Source: an uncultured bacterium
GTDB taxonomy: Bacteria; Bacillota_I; Bacilli_A; RF39; UBA660
Direction of reading: 5' to 3'
Assembly: GCA_949285875.1 (NCBI GenBank)
Contig: CASDZZ010000008.1
Location: forward strand, 1-45,752
DNA length: 45,752 nt
Of this stretch, positions 24,636 through 33,273 are shown in pieces. Position 1 is the stretch's first letter. Each line of letters begins with the position of its first letter. Under the pieces are notes generated by a model. The model saw only the letters and a list, made by a program, of their open reading frames with translations. It was not told where the DNA came from and did not search any database. A program made the position numbers and the translations under genes.

Positions 24636-26561
24636 CTATATATCTAAGTTTGCAACATTAAGTGCATTATCTTCTATAAATTTTCTTCTAGGTTCTACTT
24701 CTTCACCCATAAGTAATTGGAATACTGCATCAGCGCTCATAGCATCTTCCATATTAATTTGTTTTAGAACCCTATTTTCTTTACCCATTGTTGTTTCTCT
24801 TAATTCAGAAGGGTCCATTTCTCCTAAACCTTTCATACGTCCAATTTCAAATTTTGTATTTTCTGGAAGTGAATTCAAATATTTATCTCTTTCATCCCTA
24901 TCTAATACATATTTTATGGTTTTTCCGTGCTTTATAGAGTATAAAGGAGGCTGGGCAGCATATACATGTCCTTTTTCTATAAGAGGTCTAAAATAACGAT
25001 AAAATAGCGTTAGAAGTAGTGTTCTTATGTGAGCTCCATCTACATCGGCATCGGTCATAATAACAATTTTGTCATATCTTAATTTTTCTATATCAAATTC
25101 ATCGCCAATACCTGTACCAAAGGCAGTAATAATCGTTCTAATTTCTTCATTTCCTAAAATTTTATCTAATCTAGCCTTTTCTACATTTAAAATTTTACCT
25201 CTTATTGGTAAAATAGCCTGTGTTATAGGATCTCTACCTGATTTTGCAGATCCCGCAGCACTATCTCCCTCCACTATAAATATTTCAGATATAGAAGGAT
25301 CCTTAGAACTACAATCTGTAAGTTTTCCCCATTGATTAGTAAGTTCTAACCCACCTTTTCTTCTGGTTAATTCTCTAGCTTTTTTAGCAGCTACTCTTGC
25401 TCTTGCTGCAGTTAACGCTTTTTCTATTATTTGTTTAGCTTGTTCTGGATTTTCTAACAAAAATCTTTCAAAACCTTCTCCAAAAACATCATCAGCTATT
25501 TTTCTTACTTCACTATTACCTAATTTTGTTTTTGTTTGACCTTCAAACTGTGGATCAGGGTGTTTACAAGAAACTATCATGGTAAGCCCTTCTCTTACAT
25601 CATCACCAGTCAAAGAATCTTCGTTATCTTTCAAAATTTTATTGTTTCTTGCATAATTATTAATAATCCTTGTTAAAGCTCTTTTTACACCATCCTCATG
25701 GGTTCCACCTTCATGAGTATTAATATTATTCGTAAAAGAATATATATTAGATGTATAACCAGTATTATACTGAAGTGCAACTTCAATAGAAATACCATCT
25801 TGTTCTCCTTCTAAGTGAACAATTTGATCATGAATAACTGTTTTATTCTTATTTAAAAAAGCTACGTACTCACTAACTCCACCTTCATAAACAAAAATTT
25901 CTTTTTTAGGTTCTAACTCACGGTCATCAATTAATATAAGTCTTAAACCTTTATTTAAGAATGCAAGTTCTCTAACTCTTGTTTTTAAAATTTCATAGTC
26001 ATAAACTGTAGTTTCTTTAAAAATTTCTGGATCTGCTTTGAATGTAACTGTTGTACCTGTTCTATCAGGAGAACACTTATCAATAACTTTTAAAGGTTCT
26101 ACAGTATGTCCACCATTTTCAAAACGTATAAAATATACTTGACTGTTTTGATATACTCTAACTTCTACCCAACTTGAAAGTGCATTAACAACCGATGCAC
26201 CAACGCCATGAAGACCGCCAGATACTTTATATCCGCCACCTCCAAATTTACCTCCAGCATGAAGTACCGTATAAACTGTTTCTACAGTAGAAATTCCAGT
26301 TTTTTTATGAACCCCTGTAGGAATACCACGTCCATCATCTTTTACTGTTATAGAATTATCCTTATTGATTATAATTTCAATATCATCACAATAACCAGCT
26401 AAAGATTCATCAATAGCATTATCAACTATTTCCCATACCAAGTGATGTAATCCAACTGAACTTGTGGAACCTATATACATTCCTGGTCTTTTTCTAACCG
26501 CTTCAAGTCCTTCTAAAACCTGAATATCAGATGCGTCATAATGTTGCTTATTTTCTTCCAT
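24636..26561 (-). CDS. gyrB: DNA gyrase subunit B
   Basis: GyrB, 641 aa, the standard Gram-positive length. N-terminal GHKL ATPase ([37 protein letters not shown]), then the TOPRIM domain ([15 protein letters not shown] and [13 protein letters not shown]) and the C-terminal GRMKGLGEM segment. It powers negative supercoiling with GyrA. The start overlaps the recF stop by one base (TAATG), and GGAGGGAG precedes it, so recF-gyrB-gyrA form one operon. Confidence 0.98.
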   Translation of the reverse strand: MEENKQHYDASDIQVLEGLEAVRKRPGMYIGSTSSVGLHHLVWEIVDNAIDESLAGYCDDIEIIINKDNSITVKDDGRGIPTGVHKKTGISTVETVYTVLHAGGKFGGGGYKVSGGLHGVGASVVNALSSWVEVRVYQNSQVYFIRFENGGHTVEPLKVIDKCSPDRTGTTVTFKADPEIFKETTVYDYEILKTRVRELAFLNKGLRLILIDDRELEPKKEIFVYEGGVSEYVAFLNKNKTVIHDQIVHLEGEQDGISIEVALQYNTGYTSNIYSFTNNINTHEGGTHEDGVKRALTRIINNYARNNKILKDNEDSLTGDDVREGLTMIVSCKHPDPQFEGQTKTKLGNSEVRKIADDVFGEGFERFLLENPEQAKQIIEKALTAARARVAAKKARELTRRKGGLELTNQWGKLTDCSSKDPSISEIFIVEGDSAAGSAKSGRDPITQAILPIRGKILNVEKARLDKILGNEEIRTIITAFGTGIGDEFDIEKLRYDKIVIMTDADVDGAHIRTLLLTLFYRYFRPLIEKGHVYAAQPPLYSIKHGKTIKYVLDRDERDKYLNSLPENTKFEIGRMKGLGEMDPSELRETTMGKENRVLKQINMEDAMSADAVFQLLMGEEVEPRRKFIEDNALNVANLDI

Positions 26562-27676
26562 TATTCTCCCTCCTTAACAACCTTTCCATTATCTAAAATG
26601 TAAATATCAGATTTTTCTTTTAAATCATTACTTATATTATTTATTTCTGTAGTGGTTATAAAAATTTGAGTATTATCTTTAAAATACTTTATAATATTAT
26701 TTTTTTTAAAATCATCTAATTCACTAAATATATCATCTAATAAAATTATAGGGTATGTTTTATTTTCTTTTATAAAAACTTCTATTTCGGATAATTTTAA
26801 ACTTAAAATAGATAATCGTAACTGTCCTTGGGAACAAAACGATGTAACATCATTATTATTTAAATATAATTTAAAATCATCTTTATGACATCCTATTAAT
26901 GTAGTTTTTTGAAGAATTTCAGTTTGAAAAACATTTTTAAATTTGTTATTTATATTTTTAATTAAATTTTCATCTTTTAAGTCGTTTTCCTTTATAAAAC
27001 TCTTATATTCAATTACTAAATCTCCCATTCCTGATATAAAATTAAAAATTTGGGAAAGATATTTATTTAATTCCTTAACAAACTTATATCTTAATTTGAT
27101 AATTTCAATGTTTTTTTGTATTAATTTTTGGGTTAAAATATCAAAATAATTTTCATCTATTATGGAATTATTTCGTCTTTTTAAATACTCATTTCTCTGT
27201 TTTAATAAAATATTATATTCTTTTAGTAATATTATATAATTTTTATTTAACTGTGAAATTTCAATATTAAGAAACCTTCTTCTTAAATTTGGGGATCCCT
27301 TTATTATTTCTAGATCATCTGGACAAAACATAATCACTTTTAGTCTTGAAAGATAATTACTTATCTTTTTTTGAACTAAATTATTTACCGACACTTTTTT
27401 TCCTTTTCTATTTAAAACTATAGATAAATAATTTGGATACCCTCTATCATCATTAAAAATACCAGATACCCTAGTAAAAAGACTATTATTTTCAATCAAA
27501 TTAGTTTCATCATTAGTTCTGTGGGATTTAGTTAAAGCTAGAAAATAAATACTTTCTAATATATTAGTTTTTCCTTGGGCATTATTTCCAATAAAAATAT
27601 TAATATTCTTTTTAAAATCTAATTCAACCTTAGAAATATTTCTAAAATTACTTAATTGCAAACTCTTCAAAAACAT
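26561..27676 (-). CDS. recF: RecF recombination/repair protein
   Basis: A 371-aa SMC-like ATPase. Walker A is [10 protein letters not shown], the ABC signature region is [10 protein letters not shown], and Walker B is [14 protein letters not shown]. It binds gapped DNA and helps RecR/RecO load RecA. In most Bacilli an S4-domain gene (yaaA/rlbA) lies between dnaN and recF; none is seen here, and comK occupies the position instead. The operon promoter with an extended -10 lies 60-75 nt upstream of the ATG. Confidence 0.96.
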   Translation of the reverse strand: MFLKSLQLSNFRNISKVELDFKKNINIFIGNNAQGKTNILESIYFLALTKSHRTNDETNLIENNSLFTRVSGIFNDDRGYPNYLSIVLNRKGKKVSVNNLVQKKISNYLSRLKVIMFCPDDLEIIKGSPNLRRRFLNIEISQLNKNYIILLKEYNILLKQRNEYLKRRNNSIIDENYFDILTQKLIQKNIEIIKLRYKFVKELNKYLSQIFNFISGMGDLVIEYKSFIKENDLKDENLIKNINNKFKNVFQTEILQKTTLIGCHKDDFKLYLNNNDVTSFCSQGQLRLSILSLKLSEIEVFIKENKTYPIILLDDIFSELDDFKKNNIIKYFKDNTQIFITTTEINNISNDLKEKSDIYILDNGKVVKEGE

Positions 27677-27718
27677 AATTCAATATTTTAATGCCCATAT
27701 TAACCACCTACATACCTT

Positions 27719-27735
27719 TGTAGTACACTACTACA
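27719..27735. promoter_or_regulatory. Dyad overlapping the recF-gyrBA start point
   Basis: The perfect 7-bp dyad TGTAGTA-CAC-TACTACA lies immediately downstream of the -10 box, at the predicted transcription start. It has the size of a repressor operator. The binding protein is unknown. Confidence 0.4.
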
Positions 27736-27744
27736 TACAATGTA

Positions 27745-27753
27745 ATTATACCA
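27745..27753 (-). promoter_or_regulatory. Extended -10 promoter of recF-gyrB-gyrA
   Basis: The minus strand reads TGGTATAAT (TG-N-TATAAT). A weak -35 (TTGTTA) lies 19 nt further up. The start is predicted near 27738. Confidence 0.6.
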
Positions 27754-27797
27754 CAAAATAAGCTTAATTTAACAAATAATAAAAAAAATACATAAGT

Positions 27798-28250
27798 TTA
27801 TGCATTTTTTTTAAGTCTTTTATTTAATATTGACTCTAATCTGCTAGCTCGTAAAACCTGATTATCAAAAATAGGATAAGAAATTTCTATTTTTATATGT
27901 TTTCCACAGGAAAAATAAACTATTGTATCAATTCCACTTTCCACATATTTATTAATATCTTTTAATGCTATCCAGCAACAACTTTCTAACCTAGGAGATG
28001 AGGTAGGAAAAAAAATAATTTGCCTACTCTCCTCTACTATTATAGGAGATTTATGAGTAACTCCCATTAAATATTTAGTACCATTAAATCTTCCTTGGTA
28101 AGAACTCCCAAAAAATTTACAACTATAATCTATTATTTTCATTGGTGCCAAATTAATAATTAACTCATTATTTTTTTCTATTATTTTACTTTTATTATTT
28201 TCCACAGGAATAATAGCTAATGTTGATTCATTTATTTCATAATTATTCAC
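27798..28250 (-). CDS. comK: ComK competence transcription factor homologue
   Basis: A 150-aa protein aligning in order with ComK: YEINESTLAIIPV, SKIIEKNNELIIN, the very characteristic DYSCKFFGSSYQGRF, THKSPIIVE, QIIFFPTSSPR, CCWIALKDI and ISYPIFDNQVLRASRL. ComK activates the DNA-uptake genes in Bacillus. It is shorter than B. subtilis ComK (192 aa), lacking the C-terminal tail that MecA/ClpCP uses to control its degradation. Start is GTG at 28250 with AAGGAGG 7 nt upstream. It lies between dnaN/IS and recF. Three DnaA boxes lie in or just before it (27900-27908, 28198-28206, 28282-28290). Confidence 0.88.
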   Translation of the reverse strand: MNNYEINESTLAIIPVENNKSKIIEKNNELIINLAPMKIIDYSCKFFGSSYQGRFNGTKYLMGVTHKSPIIVEESRQIIFFPTSSPRLESCCWIALKDINKYVESGIDTIVYFSCGKHIKIEISYPIFDNQVLRASRLESILNKRLKKNA

Positions 28251-28281
28251 AATATTTCCTCCTTAAAAATTTTTTTACTTA

Positions 28282-28290
28282 TTATCCACA
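28282..28290 (+). promoter_or_regulatory. Consensus DnaA box upstream of comK
   Basis: TTATCCACA, a perfect 9-mer. On the other strand it overlaps GATAAT, a possible comK -10 (28281-28286), so DnaA binding could repress comK. That effect is inference. Confidence 0.6.
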
Positions 28291-28327
28291 TAAAAATTAA
28301 AAAAAATGTCATATTTTAATAAAAAAA

Positions 28328-28342
28328 AGAGCTTTTTGCTCT
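28328..28342. repeat. Target-site duplication, left copy (terminator hairpin)
   Basis: AGAGC-TTTTT-GCTCT, a perfect 5-bp stem with a 5-nt loop, identical to 30002-30016. On the minus strand it is followed by eight T residues, so this copy terminates leftward transcripts leaving the insertion. Confidence 0.9.
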
Positions 28343-28344
28343 CA

Positions 28345-28380
28345 GACTGTTGACAAATAAATTTTGTTAATAGTCTTTTT
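28345..28380 (+). terminator. Inward-facing terminator at the IS left end
   Basis: GACTGTTGACAAA (28345-28357) pairs over 13 bp, with two G-U pairs, with TTTGTTAATAGTC (28363-28375). TTTTT follows. The G-U pairs make it stable only in plus-strand RNA, so it would block transcripts entering from the comK side. Confidence 0.6.
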
Positions 28381-28398
28381 ATTTTATTAAAAATGATG

Positions 28399-28461
28399 TA
28401 TAATATAAGTGTAAGGTCGCTTTATATTACCTAAAAAAAGCTTACAAACCTTACTTTTTTT
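28399..28461 (+). promoter_or_regulatory. Transposase promoter and leader with possible attenuator
   Basis: A TATAAT -10 lies at 28399-28404 without a good -35. The leader can fold GTAAGGT (28411-28417) with ACCTTAC (28448-28454) plus an inner GCTTT/AAAGC stem, followed by T7 (28455-28461), like an intrinsic terminator. A 13-bp inverted repeat (28420-28432 with 28486-28498) competes for the same bases. A second TATAAT is at 28474-28479. Confidence 0.4.
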
Positions 28462-28513
28462 ATAAAAAAATGGTATAATTAATATAGGTAATATAAAGAA
28501 AGTAAGTGATAAA

Positions 28514-29908
28514 ATGTTAACAAAAAGACCAAAAAGACAATATTCAAGTGAAATAGTAAATTTGGAAGATATGGTACCACAAGACCATTTTTTAAGAGTA
28601 ATAGAAAAACATTTTGATTGGAACTTTGTATATGATGAAGTCGAAAAACTATATTCTAAAGTTGGACGTAAAAGTATTGATCCAGTAGTTTTAGTGAAGA
28701 TTCATATATTAAAGTTCCTTTTTCATGAAGATAGTTTAAGAAAAACATATGAAAACTTAAAATATAATAATTTATACAGGTGGTTTATCGGATATAACTT
28801 ATGTGAAGATGTACCTGATCATTCAACATATTCTCAAAATTATAAAAGAAAGTTTTGTAAATTAGAAAAGGATTTGTTACAAACCGTGTTTGATAAAGTA
28901 ATAGAATTGTTAATAGATTATAATTGTTTAGATATGACTGCAGTGTATATAGATTCAACTCATACAAAAGCATATGCTAATAAAAAGAAGAATCATAAAG
29001 AAATGGTAAAAATAGAAGCAAAAAAATATCAAAAAGAACTAGATTTAGAAATAGCTTTAAAAGGCTTACATGAAGAAAACTTAACAGAATAAGAATATTT
29101 GGAAGAAGTAGAAAGAATCGTAAAATGTAATGAAGAAGTTGATACAGTTGAAGTTATTGGTGAAAAAGAAATAATAGTAAGTAATGTAGATAAAGATGCT
29201 GGTATGTTATATAAAAGTGATAAAGAAAAGATGTTTGGATACAATACAAGTGTAATATGTGATAACAATAATTATATATTGACTGTTGATACAAATGGAA
29301 GTAATGTTCATGATTCAGTTTCTTTTTATGATTCGTTTGATAATTTAGTAAATCACTTTGATATAACTAATATAAAATATTTTGTAGGAGATGCTGCATA
29401 TTTCACTCCACACATATGTAAAACAGTAATAGATTTAGAAATGATACCAGCTTTTCCATATTCTAGAATCGGATATAGAAAAAATTATTTTAAGAAATAT
29501 GAATTTGTATATGATGAATATAATGACATTTATATTTGCCCAAATGAAAAAGATTTAATACCAACAGGAAGAATAGATAAGAATGGATATAAAATATATA
29601 AAGCTAATGAACATGATTGTTCAAAATGTCCATTTAAAAATCAATGTACAAAAAGTAAAGCAAAAAAAATCTTAAGACATGTATGGGAGGAATATAAAGA
29701 AATGACTAATGATTATAGACATTATGATGATGTAAAAGATGCATACAAGCAAAGACCACAACATATTGAAAGAATCTTTGCTGATGGAAAAATGAAGTAT
29801 GGACTTAGAAGTACATACTTTAGGACAAAAGAAAGGGTTCATCGAGAATTAACCCTTCTTTATGCGTGCATGAATTTGAAAAAATTTGCACTACACCATT
29901 ATGTCTAG
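28514..29908 (+). pseudogene. IS1182-type DDE transposase interrupted by one stop codon
   Basis: 465 codons from ATG 28514 to TAG 29908, split by an in-frame TAA at 29090-29092 into parts of 192 and about 271 codons. The N-terminal part has the IS5/IS1182 helix region (VKIHILKFLFHEDSLRKTYE, DVPDHSTYSQ) and the first catalytic Asp (AVYIDSTHTKAYANK). The C-terminal part has the second Asp (FVGDAAYFTP), a CxxC...C cysteine cluster (DCSKCPFKNQC) and the catalytic Glu (HIERIFADGKMKYGLR). No frameshift is seen, so a single base change explains the break. Probably not active unless the stop is read through or another copy supplies enzyme. Confidence 0.9.
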
Positions 29909-29952
29909 TATAGAAATATACTAGATATTTTGTTATATACAAATTTTTTGCG

Positions 29953-29992
29953 AAAAAAAAGACAAATAAGTCTTCTTATAGACTTATTTGTC
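29953..29992 (-). terminator. Inward-facing terminator at the IS right end
   Basis: A perfect 13-bp stem (29961-29973 and 29980-29992) with a 6-nt loop is followed on the minus strand by T8 (29953-29960). One arm overlaps the right inverted repeat. It would stop dnaN read-through from entering the transposase antisense. Confidence 0.75.
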
Positions 29993-30001
29993 AACAGTCT
30001 G

Positions 30002-30016
30002 AGAGCTTTTTGCTCT
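30002..30016. repeat. Target-site duplication, right copy (terminator hairpin)
   Basis: AGAGC-TTTTT-GCTCT, identical to 28328-28342. On the plus strand a T run follows (30016-30022), so it terminates transcripts leaving the IS rightward. In the dnaN (leftward) direction its original T tract has been separated from it by the insertion. Confidence 0.9.
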
Positions 30017-30020
30017 TTTT

Positions 30021-31142
30021 TTAATATGTTTTAATAGGTAATATTAATTGTAATAATGTACTATCTTCTTCATCTAAAATGATAATTGGTTGTACATCAT
30101 TATTAAAATTAAGAATAACATTCTTACTTTGTACTGTTCTTAAAGCATCCATCATAAATTTTGAAGAAAACGCTATCTTTATATTTTTATCATTATTTTT
30201 TTCTATTAGCATTTTTTCCTCTACTTTTCCAATTTCTGGTGAATTTGAAGAAACAATAAGTTCATTATCATTACATTCAAATTTAACTATATTTTTATCT
30301 TTTTCACTAGTTAATAAAGCTGCCCTATCTATGACATTATAAAATTCTGATGCTTGAACCTTTATAATTAATTCAAACGATGAAGGAATTAAACGATTTA
30401 CATCTGGAAAAGAACCACTCAAAACTCTTGACTGAAATAAAATATTATCAAACTTAAATAAAACTTTATTAGAAAAAACATGCATTTCAATATTATTTTC
30501 ATTATCTTCTATAATTTTAGTTAATTCAATCAAATTTTTTCCTGGAATAACAATATTTATATCTTCATTTACTTCATGATTTAAATTAATATGTTTTTTT
30601 GCTAATCTATAAGAATCTGTTGCTACACATTCTAATTTATTATCTACTATTTTAAAATTAATCCCTGTTAAAACTGGTCTTGTTTCTTGGGTTGAAACTG
30701 CAAAAGAAGTTTTATTTATTAAATTTTTAAATTCTTCTTTCTTTAATATAATAGGTTCTTTCTTTTCTTCAATATTTAAATTAGGAAATTCTTTAGCATC
30801 CATACAATTTAAATTAAATTCAGAGTTTCCACAAGATATTAAAACTTTTATTCCATCTAGCAATTCAAAAGTAATAATTTTTCCTTCTAATTTTCTAATT
30901 ATTTCTAAAATATATTTACCTTGAATAACAGTACTACCTATTTCATCAATATTTTCTAGTTTATCACAAGGTATAAAAGATTGTATACTTATATCATTAT
31001 CACTAGCACTTAGTAATAAACCGCTATTTGTTAAATCAAATTTAATCCCAGATAATATAGGTATTAAATTTTTACTTGATAAAGCTTTACTTACTGAATT
31101 TAAGTTTTGTAATAAAATTTCTTTCTTAATATTAAATTTCAT
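30021..31142 (-). CDS. dnaN: DNA polymerase III beta subunit (sliding clamp)
   Basis: A 373-aa beta clamp: three similar domains, with NLIPILSGIKFDL near the start, TRPVLTGINFKI in domain 2, LVALPTDSYRLA-like DSYRLAKK, and the C-terminal LILPIKTY that forms part of the binding pocket for polymerase and Hda/YabA-like partners. GGAGA precedes the ATG. It follows dnaA, the universal order. The downstream terminator was the IS target site. Confidence 0.98.
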   Translation of the reverse strand: MKFNIKKEILLQNLNSVSKALSSKNLIPILSGIKFDLTNSGLLLSASDNDISIQSFIPCDKLENIDEIGSTVIQGKYILEIIRKLEGKIITFELLDGIKVLISCGNSEFNLNCMDAKEFPNLNIEEKKEPIILKKEEFKNLINKTSFAVSTQETRPVLTGINFKIVDNKLECVATDSYRLAKKHINLNHEVNEDINIVIPGKNLIELTKIIEDNENNIEMHVFSNKVLFKFDNILFQSRVLSGSFPDVNRLIPSSFELIIKVQASEFYNVIDRAALLTSEKDKNIVKFECNDNELIVSSNSPEIGKVEEKMLIEKNNDKNIKIAFSSKFMMDALRTVQSKNVILNFNNDVQPIIILDEEDSTLLQLILPIKTY

Positions 31143-31287
31143 AATTATTCTCCTTTATATATAATGTATTTTTATTATTACTGTGGATAAGGTGGAAAAC
31201 TATAAAATTTACCATAAAATAAGCAAAAAATTATAATTTTTAATCCACAAGATTAGTTGAAAATTATAAATTAATCCACAACTATTA
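31143..31287. other. dnaA-dnaN intergenic part of the origin (likely unwinding element)
   Basis: In dnaA orientation, two abutting boxes, TTTTCCACC (31191-31199) and TTATCCACA (31182-31190), are followed after one G by TAATAATAA (31172-31180), the layout of DnaA-trio unwinding elements. Two further near-matches TAATCCACA lie at 31241-31249 and 31272-31280 on the plus strand. The region is extremely A+T-rich. Confidence 0.6.
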
Positions 31288-32637
31288 TTAAATCTTACTT
31301 TTTAATCCATCAATTATTATTTTAAATTGTGGATTACTTTTTATTTCGTTATCTATTTTATCTACAGAGTGCATTATGGTAGAATGATCTCTACCACCAA
31401 ATTGAATTCCTATTTTAGGAAAAGATTCATCTGTCATTGTTCTACATAGATATATAGCTATTTGTCTTGGAAAAGCAATTGATGCCTTTCTCTTTTTTGA
31501 TTTTAAGTCTTCAACCGTTATATTGTAATACTCTGCAACAACTTGTTGAATCTTTTGAATATTATTCTTGGTAAAAGATGACTTAGATAAATAATCTTTT
31601 AAGGCATCAATAGCTAGTGTTAAATTAATATCACTTGTGTTAAACATTGTTGCATAAGCTATAACCCTTGTAAGAGCCCCTTCTAGTTGTCTTACGTCAG
31701 AATCACAATTATTTGCTATGTAAGCAATAACATCATCATTAATCGAACTAGAAAGATTCTGCCCTATTATTTTTTTATGTAGTATTTCTACCCTCATTTT
31801 ATAATCAGGAGGATAGATATTAACGCTTAAGCCCCAATTAAATCTTGTTCTTAGCCTATCTTCTAATTTTTTCAAATCATCTGGTGATCTATCTGAAGAA
31901 ATAATTATCTGTTTATTATCATCATAAAGATTATTAAACGTGTTGAAAAATTCTTGTTGTGTTTGGGTTGCGCCTCCTAAAAACTGTATATCATCAATAA
32001 TTAGTACGTCAACTCCCCTATACTTATTTTTAAAACTATCAATATAATTAAAATTAGTTCCCGATTCGTCTTTTTTATTTAAATTGAGAAAATCAGATAT
32101 AAATTGTTCACTTGTAACATATAATACTTTTTTATTAGAATTTTCAATAATAAAATTACCTATTGCATGCATCAAATGAGTTTTACCTAACCCACTATTT
32201 CCATATAAAAATAAAGGATTATAAGTTTTTCCTGGATTTTCAGCAACTGAAACAGCTGCCATATAAGCAAATTTATTACTATCTCCTACTATAAAAGAAT
32301 CAAATGTGTATTTAGGATTTAAATTTGACTTTTCAGGAGTATTTAATGGAACTCCAATGGTTTCCACAGTAATAGCTACGTTTGTTTTAACTTCATCTTC
32401 AAAAACAAACTCAAAATCAAAACTAGTATTAGTAATTTCACTAAATACGTCACAAATTGTTTGGTACCATGTCTCTTGTAAACTTTTCTTTTGTAATGGT
32501 GAATCAACTAAAACCTTAGCGACATTATTATCTAGTGATAAAAGTTTTGTTGTTTTAAACCAGGTATCATAAGAAAGTGATGAAATTCTAGGTTTTAATT
32601 GTTGTAAAAAATTATCCCATAAGGAATCAATATTCAT
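31288..32637 (-). CDS. dnaA: Chromosomal replication initiator DnaA
   Basis: A 449-aa DnaA. Domain I is about 1-85 (LWDNFLQQLKPRISSLSYDTWF); the AAA+ domain starts near 112 (NPKYTFDSFIVGDSNKFA) with Walker A YGNSGLGKTHL, Walker B VLIIDDIQFL, and the arginine-finger region RSPDDLKKLEDRLRTRF. The helix-turn-helix domain IV carries the signature FGGRDHSTIMHSVDKI. It binds the DnaA boxes on both sides of itself and opens oriC. AAGGAGG lies 5 nt before the ATG. Confidence 0.99.
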   Translation of the reverse strand: MNIDSLWDNFLQQLKPRISSLSYDTWFKTTKLLSLDNNVAKVLVDSPLQKKSLQETWYQTICDVFSEITNTSFDFEFVFEDEVKTNVAITVETIGVPLNTPEKSNLNPKYTFDSFIVGDSNKFAYMAAVSVAENPGKTYNPLFLYGNSGLGKTHLMHAIGNFIIENSNKKVLYVTSEQFISDFLNLNKKDESGTNFNYIDSFKNKYRGVDVLIIDDIQFLGGATQTQQEFFNTFNNLYDDNKQIIISSDRSPDDLKKLEDRLRTRFNWGLSVNIYPPDYKMRVEILHKKIIGQNLSSSINDDVIAYIANNCDSDVRQLEGALTRVIAYATMFNTSDINLTLAIDALKDYLSKSSFTKNNIQKIQQVVAEYYNITVEDLKSKKRKASIAFPRQIAIYLCRTMTDESFPKIGIQFGGRDHSTIMHSVDKIDNEIKSNPQFKIIIDGLKSKI

Positions 32638-33037
32638 AATAACCTCCTTCCCCCTAAAAACAAGTTATTTACATATATTTTATCAAAAAAACTGTGGAAA
32701 AACAATTATAATTATTTAATAAATAATTTTCCACAATAGTTTTCCACAAGCTAAATAGCTATATTTCAACAAAATTCGACAAAATCCACCTTTCCACAAA
32801 AAAATTATATACACAGAAACTTTATCCATATAGAAGTTTTCCACAAGGTGTTAATAAACTTTGATATTATTTACTTTTACCATGTTTTAATAGTTGAAAC
32901 TGTGGAAAACTATGTTGGAAAGTTTTTTCCACAAATTTATAAAAAAATGGTATCTGTTTATAAATAATTATAATTAAATCTATTTAAATAGTTAAAATTG
33001 TCTATTTATTACTTGTTTTAATTTGATAATTAAATTG
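32638..33037. other. oriC: oriC: DnaA-box cluster between dnaA and rpmH
   Basis: No gene lies between dnaA and rpmH (about 460 bp). DnaA boxes of form TTTTCCACA occur at 32727-32735, 32740-32748, 32837-32845 and 32935-32943 (plus) and at 32693-32701 and 32901-32909 (minus). A near-match CTTTCCACA lies at 32790-32798 and TTATCCATA at 32822-32830. A highly A+T-rich segment follows (about 32944-33037). Gene strand bias switches here. This is the standard Firmicute origin position. Confidence 0.88.
32677..32705 (-). promoter_or_regulatory. dnaA promoter with internal DnaA box
   Basis: Minus-strand -35 TTGTTT (32700-32705), 17-nt spacer, -10 TAAAAT (32677-32682). The DnaA box at 32693-32701 overlaps the spacer and -35, fitting autorepression. 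Confidence 0.55.
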
Positions 33038-33066
33038 TTGACATTTAATGGAATAAAACGTATAAT
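33038..33066 (+). promoter_or_regulatory. Consensus sigma-A promoter of rpmH
   Basis: TTGACA (33038-33043), exactly 17 nt, TATAAT (33061-33066): a perfect housekeeping promoter, the strongest in the window. Confidence 0.9.
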
Positions 33067-33099
33067 AAACATGTTTAAAAGAGCTGGAGGTGGAAAAAT

Positions 33100-33228
33100 A
33101 TGAAAAGACCTTTTCAACCAAATAATCATAAAAAGAAGAAAACTCAAGGTTATTTATCTAGAAAACTTGCTGGTACAGGTATTCTAAATAAAAGAAGAGC
33201 AAAAGGACGTAAAAAATTATCAGTATAA
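33100..33228 (+). CDS. rpmH: 50S ribosomal protein L34
   Basis: A 42-aa basic protein beginning MKRPFQPNNHKKKK and ending NKRRAKGRKKLSV, with the L34 pattern throughout. The central part is slightly divergent (GYLSRKLAGTGIL in place of HGFRxRMxTxxGR). GGAGGTGG precedes the ATG. It is too short for default gene callers, but the promoter, ribosome site and conserved position next to rnpA make it certain. A terminator-like hairpin separates it from rnpA and probably sets the high L34 to RnpA ratio. Confidence 0.97.
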   Translation: MKRPFQPNNHKKKKTQGYLSRKLAGTGILNKRRAKGRKKLSV

Positions 33229-33230
33229 TC

Positions 33231-33256
33231 CCACTTATTTAGGTAAGTGGTTTTTT
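33231..33256 (+). terminator. Partial terminator between rpmH and rnpA
   Basis: The stem CCACTTA / TAAGTGG (33231-33237 and 33244-33250), 6-nt loop, then T6. Transcription of rnpA probably depends on read-through. Confidence 0.8.
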
Positions 33257-33273
33257 GTTATAAGGTGGTTTTT

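Larger units (their letters stand above)
28343..30001 (+). mobile_element. IS1182-family insertion sequence, 1659 bp
   Basis: The ends are perfect 18-bp inverted repeats starting CAGACTGTTGACAAATAA (28343-28360 and, inverted, 29984-30001). A 15-bp direct repeat flanks it. The single transposase frame on the plus strand is interrupted by one in-frame stop. Perfect repeats and duplications point to recent arrival. It landed in the shared terminator between dnaN and comK. Each end can fold into an inward-facing terminator (28345-28380 for plus-strand read-in, 29953-29992 for minus-strand read-in). Confidence 0.93.

Noticed and set aside
28251-28320. ComK-box (AAAA-N5-TTTT pairs) upstream of comK
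   Set aside because: A and T runs are present but none has the right spacing; the closest has 7 nt between the runs.
28514-29908. Programmed frameshift joining two transposase frames
   Set aside because: Both halves are in the same frame, separated by a single TAA, and no slippery site is needed.
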